From: Antennarius striatus
Taxonomy: Eukaryota > Chordata > Actinopteri > Lophiiformes > Antennariidae
DNA: 64,000 bases
NCBI RefSeq assembly: GCF_040054535.1
Contig: NC_090779.1
Coordinates: 22,872,501-22,936,500 of the forward strand
Direction of reading: 5' to 3'
Shown: in pieces, positions 1 through 10,800 of the stretch
How the letters are laid out: each line of letters starts with the position of its first letter
How positions within the stretch are numbered: the stretch's first letter is position 1
Notes under the pieces: generated by a model
The model's database searches: none
Told to the model about the DNA's origin: nothing
The model's input: only the letters and a program-made list of their open reading frames with translations
Made by a program: the position numbers and the translations under genes

Positions 1-3000
1 TTAAAGACTATTCAGGACGAACAGCTGTGGACTATGCAGGCAGGAATGGACATTATGAGTGAGTTGTGCTTCTTGCCTTTGCAGTCGTGTTCTTAGATTG
101 GGCGTTCCCCTGTGTGATGAATGTATATGTGTTATATAGAAAACAGAACTGATCAATGTGCCTTATATAGAGATCAATATTGGTTGATTAGCGCAGCTCT
201 ATCTAGTGGATGCAGAGTGCAACCACAGCCACTACAATAGTTTCTCTTATAAAGCAGTTATAGGCCATTGAAGGTGCACCTTATAATCCGATGCACTTTA
301 TAGCATAGAAAATACAGGTCGTTTAAATCAGTTTATGAGAGGAGTCTGCTCCTGTTGTAGCATGATCCTCATGCAAAATTATCATTTAATGAATTTATCC
401 AAATATCTCAACATGAGTGGAAACAGAAGGAAGCTCTCTGTCCATTATAAACACAATTTGCTAAATCCTGTCATTTCTAAGCCCACAATTAGTCTTTTTA
501 CTGGGTTTTAAAGTGTAATCTGTTATTTATTATTAGGAATTCATCTTTTTTTCCTGTGTACATTTAAAACACCACAGATAAACTGTAAAATATGACTTTT
601 CCACTGTTTTGACTCTCTTGCAGATGTGCCTTTATGATCAGTGCCTATAATCCCAAGAAGGTCAGACAAACCATGTCTTTCAAAGACATGCCTGATCATC
701 TGAAAATTACATTTGTCCATTCATCCCAAGATATTCTAGAAGGGCGTGGTGTTTCCAAAGACGAGTTGGAAAGCCAGGTTGCCCCCAGAGATGAGGTAGG
801 GATGCTGAAAGTTGTCTTCTGGTTTTAAAGTTCAAACTCTACAAAGATTTTGAAGATTTATTTTTCTTCCTTGATATCCTGGATTGCTCCTACATTTTTA
901 TTTTATCTCTGTTCTTTTTGACTCTCATTTTGATGTTTCAATTTGTTCATTTAGTTGTTCATTTTCCTCATTTTTAGCAGTGTGAATTTTAAACCAACAC
1001 ATCTCTGTTACCTACATGACAATAAAAACAGACCTTACTGTAGGTAATCCTGGATGAACACATTTGATCCTTTAATGAATGAAATTTGTCACTGGTCGTT
1101 TTGTTCATTCATTGTGTGGATGATTGTTTATTCACATCACTTCTCTGTCTATTAAGAATGAAACCTCCATCACAACGTTGCTGAAGGCTGACCCTGAACC
1201 GTTATGGGTGGACAGTGTTGGTAACACACTTCTTCATATTGCAGCAAAAGAAGGATGTGTGTCTGATGCTGCCTCTCTGCTGTGTCGTAGGGCTTACATC
1301 AATTCAATAAATAAGGTGATCATATGTTTTATTCCTCAAAACCACAGTTCCTTCGCATCAGGAAAAATATTTTTAAACCTCAGTTCTTAATACAGAACGG
1401 ATTTATTTAAATTGAGAGTAGAACAAGCTCAGAAACTGGCAATTTAAGAGATTCTTCACTAGTGCATGGAGTCATCTGGGGAAAATTCCTCTGTTACTAC
1501 TTTCTAATACTCTGAACCTCTAATATTTGAACAATGTCTGAAGAATGATGAATGTGGACGCTAAAGAAGAGGTATTCTGGCCATCAGGTGAAGATTCTCG
1601 ATGAGATCTTATTTGTTATGTAGTCTTGATGATTATCGTTCAGTTAAAATAATATGACCGACTGGAAATTTGCATTTCCTGGAGAAATTTTGCATTGAAA
1701 AAAAAGATCTGACACAGATTTTCACTTATTTGATAATGATAAATTTACAACAGACTGAAAATCTATAAATAAATCATCATGTCCTTGAAGAGGTGAACAT
1801 TTTGAAATCTGAGGGGTCATGGTAGCCAGAAATATACAGAAGAAGTTAGCGGCACAAAACTTCAAGAATAAGTAAAAGAGTAAAGATTAGGGTAACAGCA
1901 GTGAGGTTTAGTAAAGCTTTTGCTCTCACACTAATGATTTAATACAAATTAATGTCTGTTTGTGATTATCATGTCATATTTAGTTTGGATTAACTCCGTT
2001 GGCTGTGGCAGTCCAGCAGGGTCATGAAGAGATGGTGAAGTTTCTTCTGGAAGGAGGAGCTTGTGTGGATTTTGTAGACAAAAGGAAAAGGTCAGCCCAA
2101 AAAAATATCACATTCTTGATACATGTCTCATCACTATAGAGTTCAATAAATAAAAATTCAGTCATCATCGTCATCAGTTTTTTAGCTGGATGCTAATGCT
2201 ATTGGTTGTCACAGTCTAGAAATAAATGTTTGATGAACCTGTTGCTGTGATTGGTTCTACCTGCAGAACTCCATTGATGATGGCTGCTGAAGCTGGAAAA
2301 GTTGGCATCATGGGCCTGCTGCTGAAGTGCAACGCTGACATCACGCTTCTAGATACTGCAGAACGATCGGCTGAAGACTATGCAGTGAAAAACACACTGT
2401 TGGACATAAACATCGTAACAGAAACCCTGGAAGCCCTCAGAGCTGAGGTAGGGATGCTGAAAGTAGTTCTGGTTTTAAAACTCAAACTGGCGAAGCTGTC
2501 AGAGGATGACTTCCTGTAGTTTCATAGTTTGCTTATTCATTCCCTTAATCGGCGATGTCTTTACATTCATATAGAAGTGAACATTCATAATTAATTAATT
2601 AATCACACAGCAATTTGATGGTGTGATAAAAACATATTCTGTATTAAGAATTGTTGTGGTAACATTAGCTATCAAAACAAACTGATCTCCTTCATTGGTC
2701 TCATTTTAGATCTCTGAGGGGAAACGGAGGGAGGAGGCCTTACAGAAGAAGCTGGACGAGAGTTGTTCAGAGTACAAGGATTTGATGCGCCAACATGAAA
2801 TTGAGCTTCAATTTCATGAAGAACAGCAAATAGCCATCAAGGCTTTCCTGCATGAAATTCATGAAGAGGCAACAATAGCTGTGTTTAATGAGATGGTGGC
2901 AAACAAGTGTCTCAAATACATGCAGGATGGTGAGTGGATGATTCAATAGATGGAGGCTTGCAAGCACCAAATTTTGAGTAGTTAAATATACATGTATGTT

Positions 3001-3121
3001 TCCAACATATTCAATATTGAGAACTTGAGTTATTAACTCAATTGTCTTTCCTGCAGATAATATGGATGAGAGCAAGATGCAGGATGCTTCTCCTAATCCA
3101 TCCCTCCATAAATGTGAGTAA
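1..3121 (+). CDS. Ankyrin-repeat protein related to ANKRD26, 3' part (5' end outside window)
   Basis: Seven exons join in frame: 1-58 (partial), 624-795, 1157-1315, 1984-2090, 2267-2447, 2710-2929 and 3057-3121, with the stop codon TAA at 3119-3121. The first exon encodes the end of an ankyrin repeat (GRTAVDYAGRNGHYE). The second continues CAFMISAYNPKK, matching the position of ANKRD26 exon 6. The next three encode ankyrin repeats again (GNTLLHIAAKEG, LTPLAVAVQQGHEEMVKFLL, TPLMMAAEAGKVGIMGLLL), equivalent to ANKRD26 exons 3-5. The last two encode a charged helical tail (KRREEALQKKLDESCSEYKD) that I do not recognise. This looks like a tandem ANKRD26-type paralogue with a duplicated ankyrin module. 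Function is unknown; ankyrin repeats usually bind proteins. The exon at 1157 depends on a plausible acceptor after a pyrimidine stretch. It could be a decaying gene, although every exon is open and phases match. Confidence 0.72.
258..330. repeat. Dispersed 'GTGCRCCTTATAATCC' repeat, single degenerate unit
   Basis: The sequence around 268-300 (aaggtgcaccttataatccg followed by atgcactttat) matches the repeat unit found several times at 14150-14365. It lies in an intron of the upstream ankyrin gene. It is a degraded copy of a dispersed repeat; the parent family is not identified. Confidence 0.5.
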
Positions 3122-4285
3122 ATTTTACATTTTTATTATCATTAATATTCTGTTAAGTATAAACTAGAAAATAGGAAGTTCTCATGTTTCATGTTCTGCT
3201 TGACATGTCCTGCTTTATGTCAGATAACAGACCTGCAGGTAAAAGGTGAAATATCAAACTTGCATCATTAGAAATGTGTTACTACAAAATTTTAAGGCCA
3301 TGTTTTTCAGTCTGACTGAACTCAAATCTAGCAGTGACTTTCTTCTTGTTCAGGTAGAAGGGGCTTTTTTGGCAGACTTTCAGCATGGTTTAGGTAGGGA
3401 GACTCTGGTGGACTGCCCATTGCACTAGAAGAACCTTCTGACTACTGATTCAATTCATATTGAGGACAAAACTTGAAATTTGCACACATTGTTATGAGCA
3501 AGTCTAGAAGACAATAACCTGGGAGTCAGTGAACGCAGCCTGCAGGTCCTGAGACCACGGTCCCACCTCTGTGGCCAGACAGCGACTCCTATCCGCCACC
3601 CTCTCTCTCTTTCTCTCTCTCTCTTGCCCTGTCATTATCTCCATTGTATTTATTTTCCACCCAACCGGTGAAGACGGATGGCCGCCCTCCAGAGCCTGGG
3701 TCGCTTATGCTTGCTCTGGAGGGTTCTGTTTGGTTTCTGTTTTTGTAAAAGCACTTCAGAATGTCAGTTCATGTGATAAGTGAACTGTAAATAAAAGTTG
3801 ATTGATTTATGATTTGACTGATTGATTTACACCTGCCATCTGCGTGCCAGATGTGTATTCCCTGCGTATTTTGTCATGCAAGGACTTTCCCCCTTTTTTT
3901 GGTCTTACTTCATGGGCCTGTGTAAGACCTTGAACATATCACTTTGATTTCCACAACAGTTTGACCAGAGCCAAATGTGTCCCTGGGGCCAGAGCAGGGG
4001 CATTGAACTATATTTATAATTACTGATTGAGTAATTGACTTTCTGTGCTACTACAAATTACTTGTCCAGTTTTGACTATGTACTTCTCATCTTTTGAGTT
4101 GCTTTTCTAAATTGCTACGCTAAACTGACCGACAATATGTAGAAAGCTTAGTTAATACGATTTCCAGATAAAATGCTGCTGCCATAACAAAACAATGAAT
4201 GAATGAATGAACGACAGACTCTTCCTTTTCAAACAATCCGTGTCTTGTCAACCAACCTTGAACATCAAGCTATTGGCCAGTGAAA
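3122..4285. other. Intergenic gap between the two ankyrin genes
   Basis: The presumed 3' UTR of the upstream gene and the repeat at 3560-3835 lie here. A short run of GAAT/ATGA repeats sits near 4193-4212. I see no exon with supporting splice sites. Confidence 0.45.
3560..3835 (+). repeat. Fish dispersed-repeat remnant downstream of the ankyrin gene
   Basis: The stretch contains a GTGAAGACGGATGGCCGCCC core, then TTTTTGTAAAAGCACTTC, and ends with an AATAAA followed by TTGATTGATT repeats. From memory this order resembles a repeat common in teleost genomes that ends in a 'TTGTAAAGCRCTTTG...AATAAA...TTGATTGATTGA' tail. The AATAAA at 3790-3795 could also serve as the polyadenylation signal for the upstream ankyrin gene. 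No coding capacity is seen. Confidence 0.4.
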
Positions 4286-4472
4286 ATACTCGTTTCTGAT
4301 TGGCTGATTAAGAGGAAACCGCGAGCAGGGAACCGGGCGCTTCTTAGCTTTAGCTGTTTACAAATGGACTGACACCGACAGTCAACAGGTTACCGTTCTA
4401 GTTAGTGTAAAGTGCTCATATGTGTACGTGCTCAAATATTCACCTTCCTCCTTCATAAATCACCTCCTACAT
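4271..4472 (+). promoter_or_regulatory. Probable ANKRD26 promoter and non-coding first exon
   Basis: Two inverted CCAAT boxes (ATTGG at 4272-4276 and 4299-4303) lie 27 bp apart, with a GC-rich stretch after them and no clear TATA box. This is the usual arrangement of an NF-Y-driven housekeeping promoter. A consensus donor (ACAT|GTGAGTAC) follows 4472, so a non-coding exon may end there. A likely acceptor precedes 5042, which would place the rest of the 5' UTR at 5042-5129. The start site itself is inferred. Confidence 0.42.
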
Positions 4473-4525
4473 GTGAGTACGCGAGGAGAAGTGTGGTTTG
4501 TTGGCAGCGATAGTTTCAATATGTA

Positions 4526-4594
4526 GCTTCAGCTAATTAGCATATACTTAGCAAGAACAGCTTTCTTGCTAAGTATATTCTAGGCTTCAGCTAA
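4526..4594. repeat. Perfect 16-bp inverted repeat with flanking 11-bp direct repeats
   Basis: The arms ATATACTTAGCAAGAA (4542-4557) and TTCTTGCTAAGTATAT (4563-4578) are exact reverse complements separated by 5 bases. The same 11-mer, GCTTCAGCTAA, flanks the hairpin at 4526-4536 and 4584-4594. It lies in the presumed first intron of ANKRD26. It may be a tiny insertion with a target duplication, a template-switch product, or a regulatory hairpin. Confidence 0.75.
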
Positions 4595-5129
4595 AATGGA
4601 TTGTTGTGATATCGTAACAGAAGATACGTATTTCACAATAAACCGACAACACACGATGAGTTTGGAGGATAGCATCCGTTAGCTATGCTTGTTTAGCGCT
4701 GGTGCGGTCAGTTACCATGGTAACAGGCTCCAGCTAAAATGCTATCTATGTCCATTCAGACATCAGTCAGTGACAGGAGCTAAAAGACCTGCGTGGTTCG
4801 GGGGTTTGTCATGTAAATTGCGATAATAATAGTGTGCTAACTTCGTAATTACGTGCTATTTCAAAATATGGTTCCAGAAGACGTCTTGGTTTAAATTAAG
4901 TTGTGGTTGAGGAGTGAATGGTACGCTAGCATGTGAGCCTGGCTGCTGTGTTTACTGTCTACGTAGAGGCTAAATCTTTGGTTTAAGCCATTAGCACCGT
5001 TTTATGGGTGTCTAATCCGCTTTGTACGTCTTCTATTCAAGAACGGGACTGGCGTATGTGGTGTGACTCCGTCACCAGACGAGTGGATGGCAGTGACGGT
5101 ACAGAGCCATTGTTTCACCACCCTGTAAC

Positions 5130-7883
5130 ATGAAGAAGATCCTCCGCTTTGCCAAGAAAAAGCGACCCTCGTCCGCCACCCCTGACAGCGGCAGTTTGCT
5201 TTCTTTCGGCTATGACCTCAAAGACAAGGACCTGGGGAAGGTCCACAAAGCTGCTGCAGCCGGTGATCTGGAAAAGTTAAAGCGGCTTGCGAAAAAGAAT
5301 GATTTAAATCAACTCGACAGGGAGAACAGGTAGGAGGGATGTCACAAACTGGAGTCATTTATTCCTCTACAACCATTACTGTAATAATAATAAAAAACAC
5401 AATCAACAGTTATCAATTAATTAAATGTCTTGATTTGTAATCATGCTGTCTGGTATGTTCTTTTCACACATTACATACATCTGTCGTCATGAACTAAATA
5501 TATCCAACTTTCATCTTTGATAAGTAATGACATTCACTTACGCAGGCCTGATTCTGGTGGTTTTGATCTAGCAGGTGTTTTTTTTAGAAGTATGAGTGAA
5601 ATGGCAGAAAAGTGGGGATGAAGCGATGTATTTTAATATGAATCTGTATTTTATGTGCAGTAGATCTAGTTTGGTGCAAAGCATAGTGTAATGTTGTAAA
5701 TGACAGTTGTTTTGAGCAAGTTAAATGTTTATGACCACCCCAACACGCACACACCATTTTTTTCCCTCTTGTGTTTCAAGACAGGATTGTGTTACCATTT
5801 ACAAACCGTATATGTCAGGAGTAACTGACCCAACTATCCAGTAATTACATAAACTATTGACATTACCAAGCCTTAACATGTTCTAAACATGATTTTTGTG
5901 ATTATATAATAGTATTGTAACTTAAGTCCTGCTACGAAATAATTAAAATTCAGAAAACTACAGGTTACCAATGTTGATGTAATTCACTTGTGAAGAATGA
6001 ACCCGATGTATCAAAACAAGAGTAAGTGGCGAATTCAACTTTTCCTTAATGCTTAGATAAGATATATACCTTTATTTGTACCACAGTGGGGAAGTTTATG
6101 TTTTGTATGAGAAAACAGAAGTATTGATACCTGAAGATCTTAAGTCAGATATAAGAATCTCATTGAAATGAGTGTCATTCATGAATAGGAGTCGTTTAGA
6201 TGCAGCAGACACAGGAAGACCTGTGTTTAAAGACCTGCGTGTAATAAAACATGAGACAGTCAACTATTGACTGAACTTTAACATGATGACAATTCAGCTT
6301 GATCTTAGTTTAGATATACTCTTGTAATCCCAAAACTCAGAGTATTGGAATCTGATTAAAACAATGGACTTTAAAAACAGTAAAGCAGTAAATGTTAAAC
6401 GTTTTTGTGCAAACAACACTATTTGTGTGTCATAAATTGATCTCCTTTATTCTGCAGAACTGTACTTCACATCACTTGTGCCAGTGGACATGCTGAGGTG
6501 GTGCAGTTCCTTGTGGCGAGCAAGGCAAAGCTCAACCTATGTGACAATCAGAATAGATCCGCCTTGATGAAGGTACGGTGTGTTTGTTCCTGCTGGAATG
6601 GATCGTCTTCGGTGTCATTTCTTTAAACTTTGTGGCTTGATGATTCATTTACCACATCAGGCAGTGCAATGCCAGCATGAACGTTGTGTGAAGATCCTGT
6701 TGGAGAATCATGCTGTTCCCAACCTGGTGGATATTAATGGAAATACAGCCCTTCATTTCGCAGCACACGTCTCATCAGCTTCTACTGCTGCATTGCTGCT
6801 GGAGCACGGGGCTGAAATCAATGCACAAAATACGGTAAAATGTTTCCTTCCTCATATTCAATCCAACAGCAGGACACGTCGATGTTGAATAAAGCAGATT
6901 TATTTAAATGATGAGAAAAAGCTAAGATGTTAAAGCCTGGATGAATATTTGGCATAAACCCCGTGTCCCAATGAGTTAAAGCATCATGTCATCACATCAC
7001 AGCTCATATCACCATGAAAAAAACTATCAGCCTGAAAAGTTCTTTATCCAACTCATCTGGTGATAAATCCTCTCTTGCACTGATCCTTTCCTCTCATTTT
7101 GTAGCCCTAGCATTTGATACTTGGTAATAAAGACTTACTGCTTCTCAGTGGATGACTCTGTTTGTGATGTCACCTTTAGGAGGCGTTCACACCACTGACT
7201 GTGGCGGTCCGTGAGGATCACATAGAGATGGCAGAGTTTCTCCTGAAGGAGGGCGCCGATGTGAACTTCATGGATCAAGATCAGAGGTCGGTTTTAAACC
7301 AATCACAATAGCGATCCAGCTTTTACGATCCTGCCAACCCCAGATAGAGCAGATGCACTTAATACTTATACATTTACAGCCGTCACACTTAACAGACAGA
7401 GTGCTGCTGACACTGCTGTTGAAGAAGCACATGTGTACTTATTGTGTTCTTGTAGTCGCTCTAGATGAAGTGTGTGGACACTTTTAGCTTATTAGATACA
7501 ATCACAATTTCAGGATAGCAAGATGTGAATAACTTTCCAACAGTTTTGGGCTCCTGGACTTCTTCTTTGTACACCGTAGATATTGTTCACTTTTTAAGTC
7601 AAGCTCATATTTACTTGTTTTGGGTGAATGCTGACACACACATTCCAACTCAAAAACTACAAGCAGCATCTGTTGATATTTGTTCTTTAATGTCTCTTAA
7701 TCCATTGCTGACATTTGACCCTGCTGCTGGTTGTTTGACCTGCAGGACCCCGTTAATGATGGCTGCTGGCAACGGACAAATCAGCATGTTGCGCCTGCTG
7801 TTACGGTTTGACGCAGACATCAGCCTGAAGGATAACAAGGGATGGTCAGCTGACGACTACGCAGTGATGAACGGGCATCATCC
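5130..7883 (+). other. ankrd26: ANKRD26 exons 1-5: N-terminus and ankyrin repeats
   Basis: Exons 5130-5329, 6458-6572, 6661-6834, 7180-7286 and 7746-7883. Exon 1 encodes MKKILRF, a Ser-rich stretch and the first helix pair (DLGKVHKAAAAGDLEKLKRL). The next exons carry ankyrin hallmarks: RTVLHITCASGHAEVVQFLV, RSALMKAVQCQHERCVKILL, GNTALHFAAHVSSASTAALL, FTPLTVAVREDHIEMAEFLL and RTPLMMAAGNGQISMLRLLL. This is about five to six repeats, as in the mammalian protein. In mammals this block helps bind partners and the membrane. All junction phases agree. Confidence 0.92.
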
Positions 7884-10800
7884 GTAAGCTGCCCTTCCTG
7901 TCTTTACTATTGTGTTCTGAGATCAGTACTTCAGTTTTATAATGTGTGTGTTTGTGGTGTGAGTAGAACTTTGACCTGAAACAATATCTCTATAATTTTT
8001 CTGCTTGTACTTTCCCTGCACAGCACAGATATACAGGTACAGCTAAAACAGAAGAACCATCAGATCTTGACATTTTCCTGTTGTTGTTGTTGTCGTTGTT
8101 GCCTCCCTTGCAGCTGTTCCCTTCTGATCATTGAGCATAGTACCCAGAGAAACAATGGCCAGTCCATGTTGCCTCATGGTCTGAGTACAAAGAAGAAAAG
8201 TTCCCTGTTGGGCCATTCTTCTCAGAACGCTGAAACAGGTTCCTGTTTGGATGGAGCAGCCGTCGACACGGAAGGTTGGTACACAATTTATGATAAATTT
8301 TCATCACATTTTAGTAAATTAAGTGGCATGACACATTATTATTTCTATTATGTTATTGACTTTTGATTATTTCATTTATTCCTCCTGCACTACCTCTTGA
8401 CTGGATTAAGATCGTGGAGCGAATGAAGCAGGGAGAGGTATTACTTTATAGAAATGAACTTGTTAGGAAAATTTAGATGGAAGCTGTCAGTAAAGATTAG
8501 TCAGTCTGGACAGACAGTCGTCCTCCTCCTGTCTGCACAAACAGCTTTATGTTGCTGCTTAGAATAGTGCTTCTTTTCAGGTGCTTTTCACAGTCTTGTC
8601 ATATTATTAGAGAAACTTTTGACATCTGCCCCTCTAAAAATGATTCACATTCGGTATGTATTGATTGACAACAGCTTTCTCTGCTTTGCTTCAGATTCCG
8701 ATGACAATTCCCAGTCGGAGTCTTCAAGTCGGTGGGTACAATATCCTGTCATTATCCGTAACAGAAATGAAACCTCCAGGCTCAACTCCTTCTTCATCCC
8801 TCCCCCAGGTTTTCAAAAAGTGCTCCAGAGTGGTCTTCATCAGAGGAGGATGAGTCGAATTTAAGCAATAAGGTTGGCACTACATTTCTGTCCTTGTAAA
8901 GTTATTTTTCTTAAATTCCATGCAGGACTTAATTTGCTGTCTTCCAGAAACCACAGAAGGTGAACCTGCGGAAAATGATTGAATTAAAAACGAGAGAAGG
9001 TACCAAAAGCTTTGAGTTCTATTAACTTAGTGTTCCTCCATAGCTTTTGGTTTGATAGTAAAATAAATAGTAATCGTGGATCCTTATCTGCCTTTAGCTT
9101 CGGCACTGCGAGTGCAGAGAATTCCATCCCTCCCAAAGGCTTCACCTTCCAGCAATGCTCTGCAGAACCCAGTAGATCCTTCCCCCACTTCCTTCCCATC
9201 CAGAGTTTCCCAGATCACCTCGACCCCCCATCCAGGCTGCAGACAGGTAAATATAAATATTTGTGATGAAGCTCTTCAACTTTTTTGTCTCCTGTTCTTG
9301 TTTCAAATACTTAAACAAGCAGATGGAACAGAGGAGCAGCCTTCATGTAGTAAAACCAGAACTGACAGTCAAATAGGAAGCTCAGAAGCTGAAGAGGAGG
9401 ACGAAGAGGAAGAGGAGGAGGAGGAGGATGAAGAGGAAGAGGAGGATGAAGATGACGACAACGATGATGATGATGATGATGATGACAATGACAATAATGA
9501 TGATGAGGATGAGGATGATGATGAAGAAGAAGGGGAGGAAGATAATGAAGATGAGGATGATGAGGAAGAGGATGATGAAGAACATGAATGTGAGGAGGAC
9601 AACAGCTGTGTGGCTTCATTTGAAGCCGACGTGGCTGGATCAGTAGAATCGACCTCGGCTCCCGGTGCCTTTAAAGTTAGTGATGATGCTCAGGACTTAC
9701 CCGACACACACACCGCTCACACTGAAACCAATCCAGCTCATGCAGATGAGAATTCCCAAGAGAACGATCACAAAACAGACGACGGAGACGAACGCCCACT
9801 TGGAACTACAAGTTATGCAATGTCAGCGACTTTAGCCATACAGGAGGATTGTGTTGTTTCAGCGGTCAGAGTGGAATCCAAGTTTTCTGATGAAGACGAC
9901 AGCCTTGGGAGGGATTACCTACTGTCATCACCCCAAAACACGTTTAACATCGAAACTTTACCTGCTGAGGTTAAAGAGGAAGAGTTTGAAAGAGAAACGG
10001 GAAAGAACGATGACGAAAGTGATGCTGCAGAAAATAATCAACTAGGATTAGATGGAGACACGGAGCTCGATTTTGTGAGAGAAGAAGATTCCTCTGATGC
10101 TGAAGACGATGCTGAATCAAACAAAGAAGCTTTGAGAGAGAAGCGCAGATCCTCATGGGGCTCCTCAATGGACGACAGTGACGATGAACGATGTGAAGAA
10201 GACGAGGTCAACAGAGGGGCAGCTGGGAAGAAAGGTGATCAGACGTCGGATTTCGAAAACCATTTGAAAAGTGAGTTCCATCAACCAAATGAAGAGCGCC
10301 TGGATAGCATGAGGGATGTTTCATCAGCAAAATGTGTCTCGACTCAGGCAGTTGGAGATGAACCCGTGTCCTCTCTGGGATTCTGTTCAACAGGCACTCA
10401 GTCAAAACACAGAGCAGCTATAGCAGACGAATCAGACTGGGATTCTTCCTCTGTAACTAAAGACCAAAATGATGTCGACTGCTTCACTGAAATGGCGCCA
10501 CTAGTTTCAAGAACCAGTTTTGTTCCAGCAAACCATCCAGAAGTGAATCAGAGTTCGAACGGCAAAGGAGAAGAAGACAAGGACAGCAGTGAGAGAGGCT
10601 TTGACGACCCCTCTGCTGCAGTGTCACCACCACCCAATGATGGTGTTATAGAAGGAACGTTAGACTCTGAGGATGACAATGATGATGATGATTGGGTTGA
10701 TGAAAATGAAAGTGCAGAGTCAGGAAAACAGAAGACGACAGAAGGCAACCAGATGAAAACCTCCTGCACCCCAACCAAATCGGTGTTCCCACAGCCGAAA

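Noticed and set aside
9311..9619. Long minus-strand and alternative-frame frames rich in Ser, His/Pro or Ile
   Set aside because: They are shadows of the GAN-repeat in the ANKRD26 acidic exon; low-complexity codons leave all frames open.
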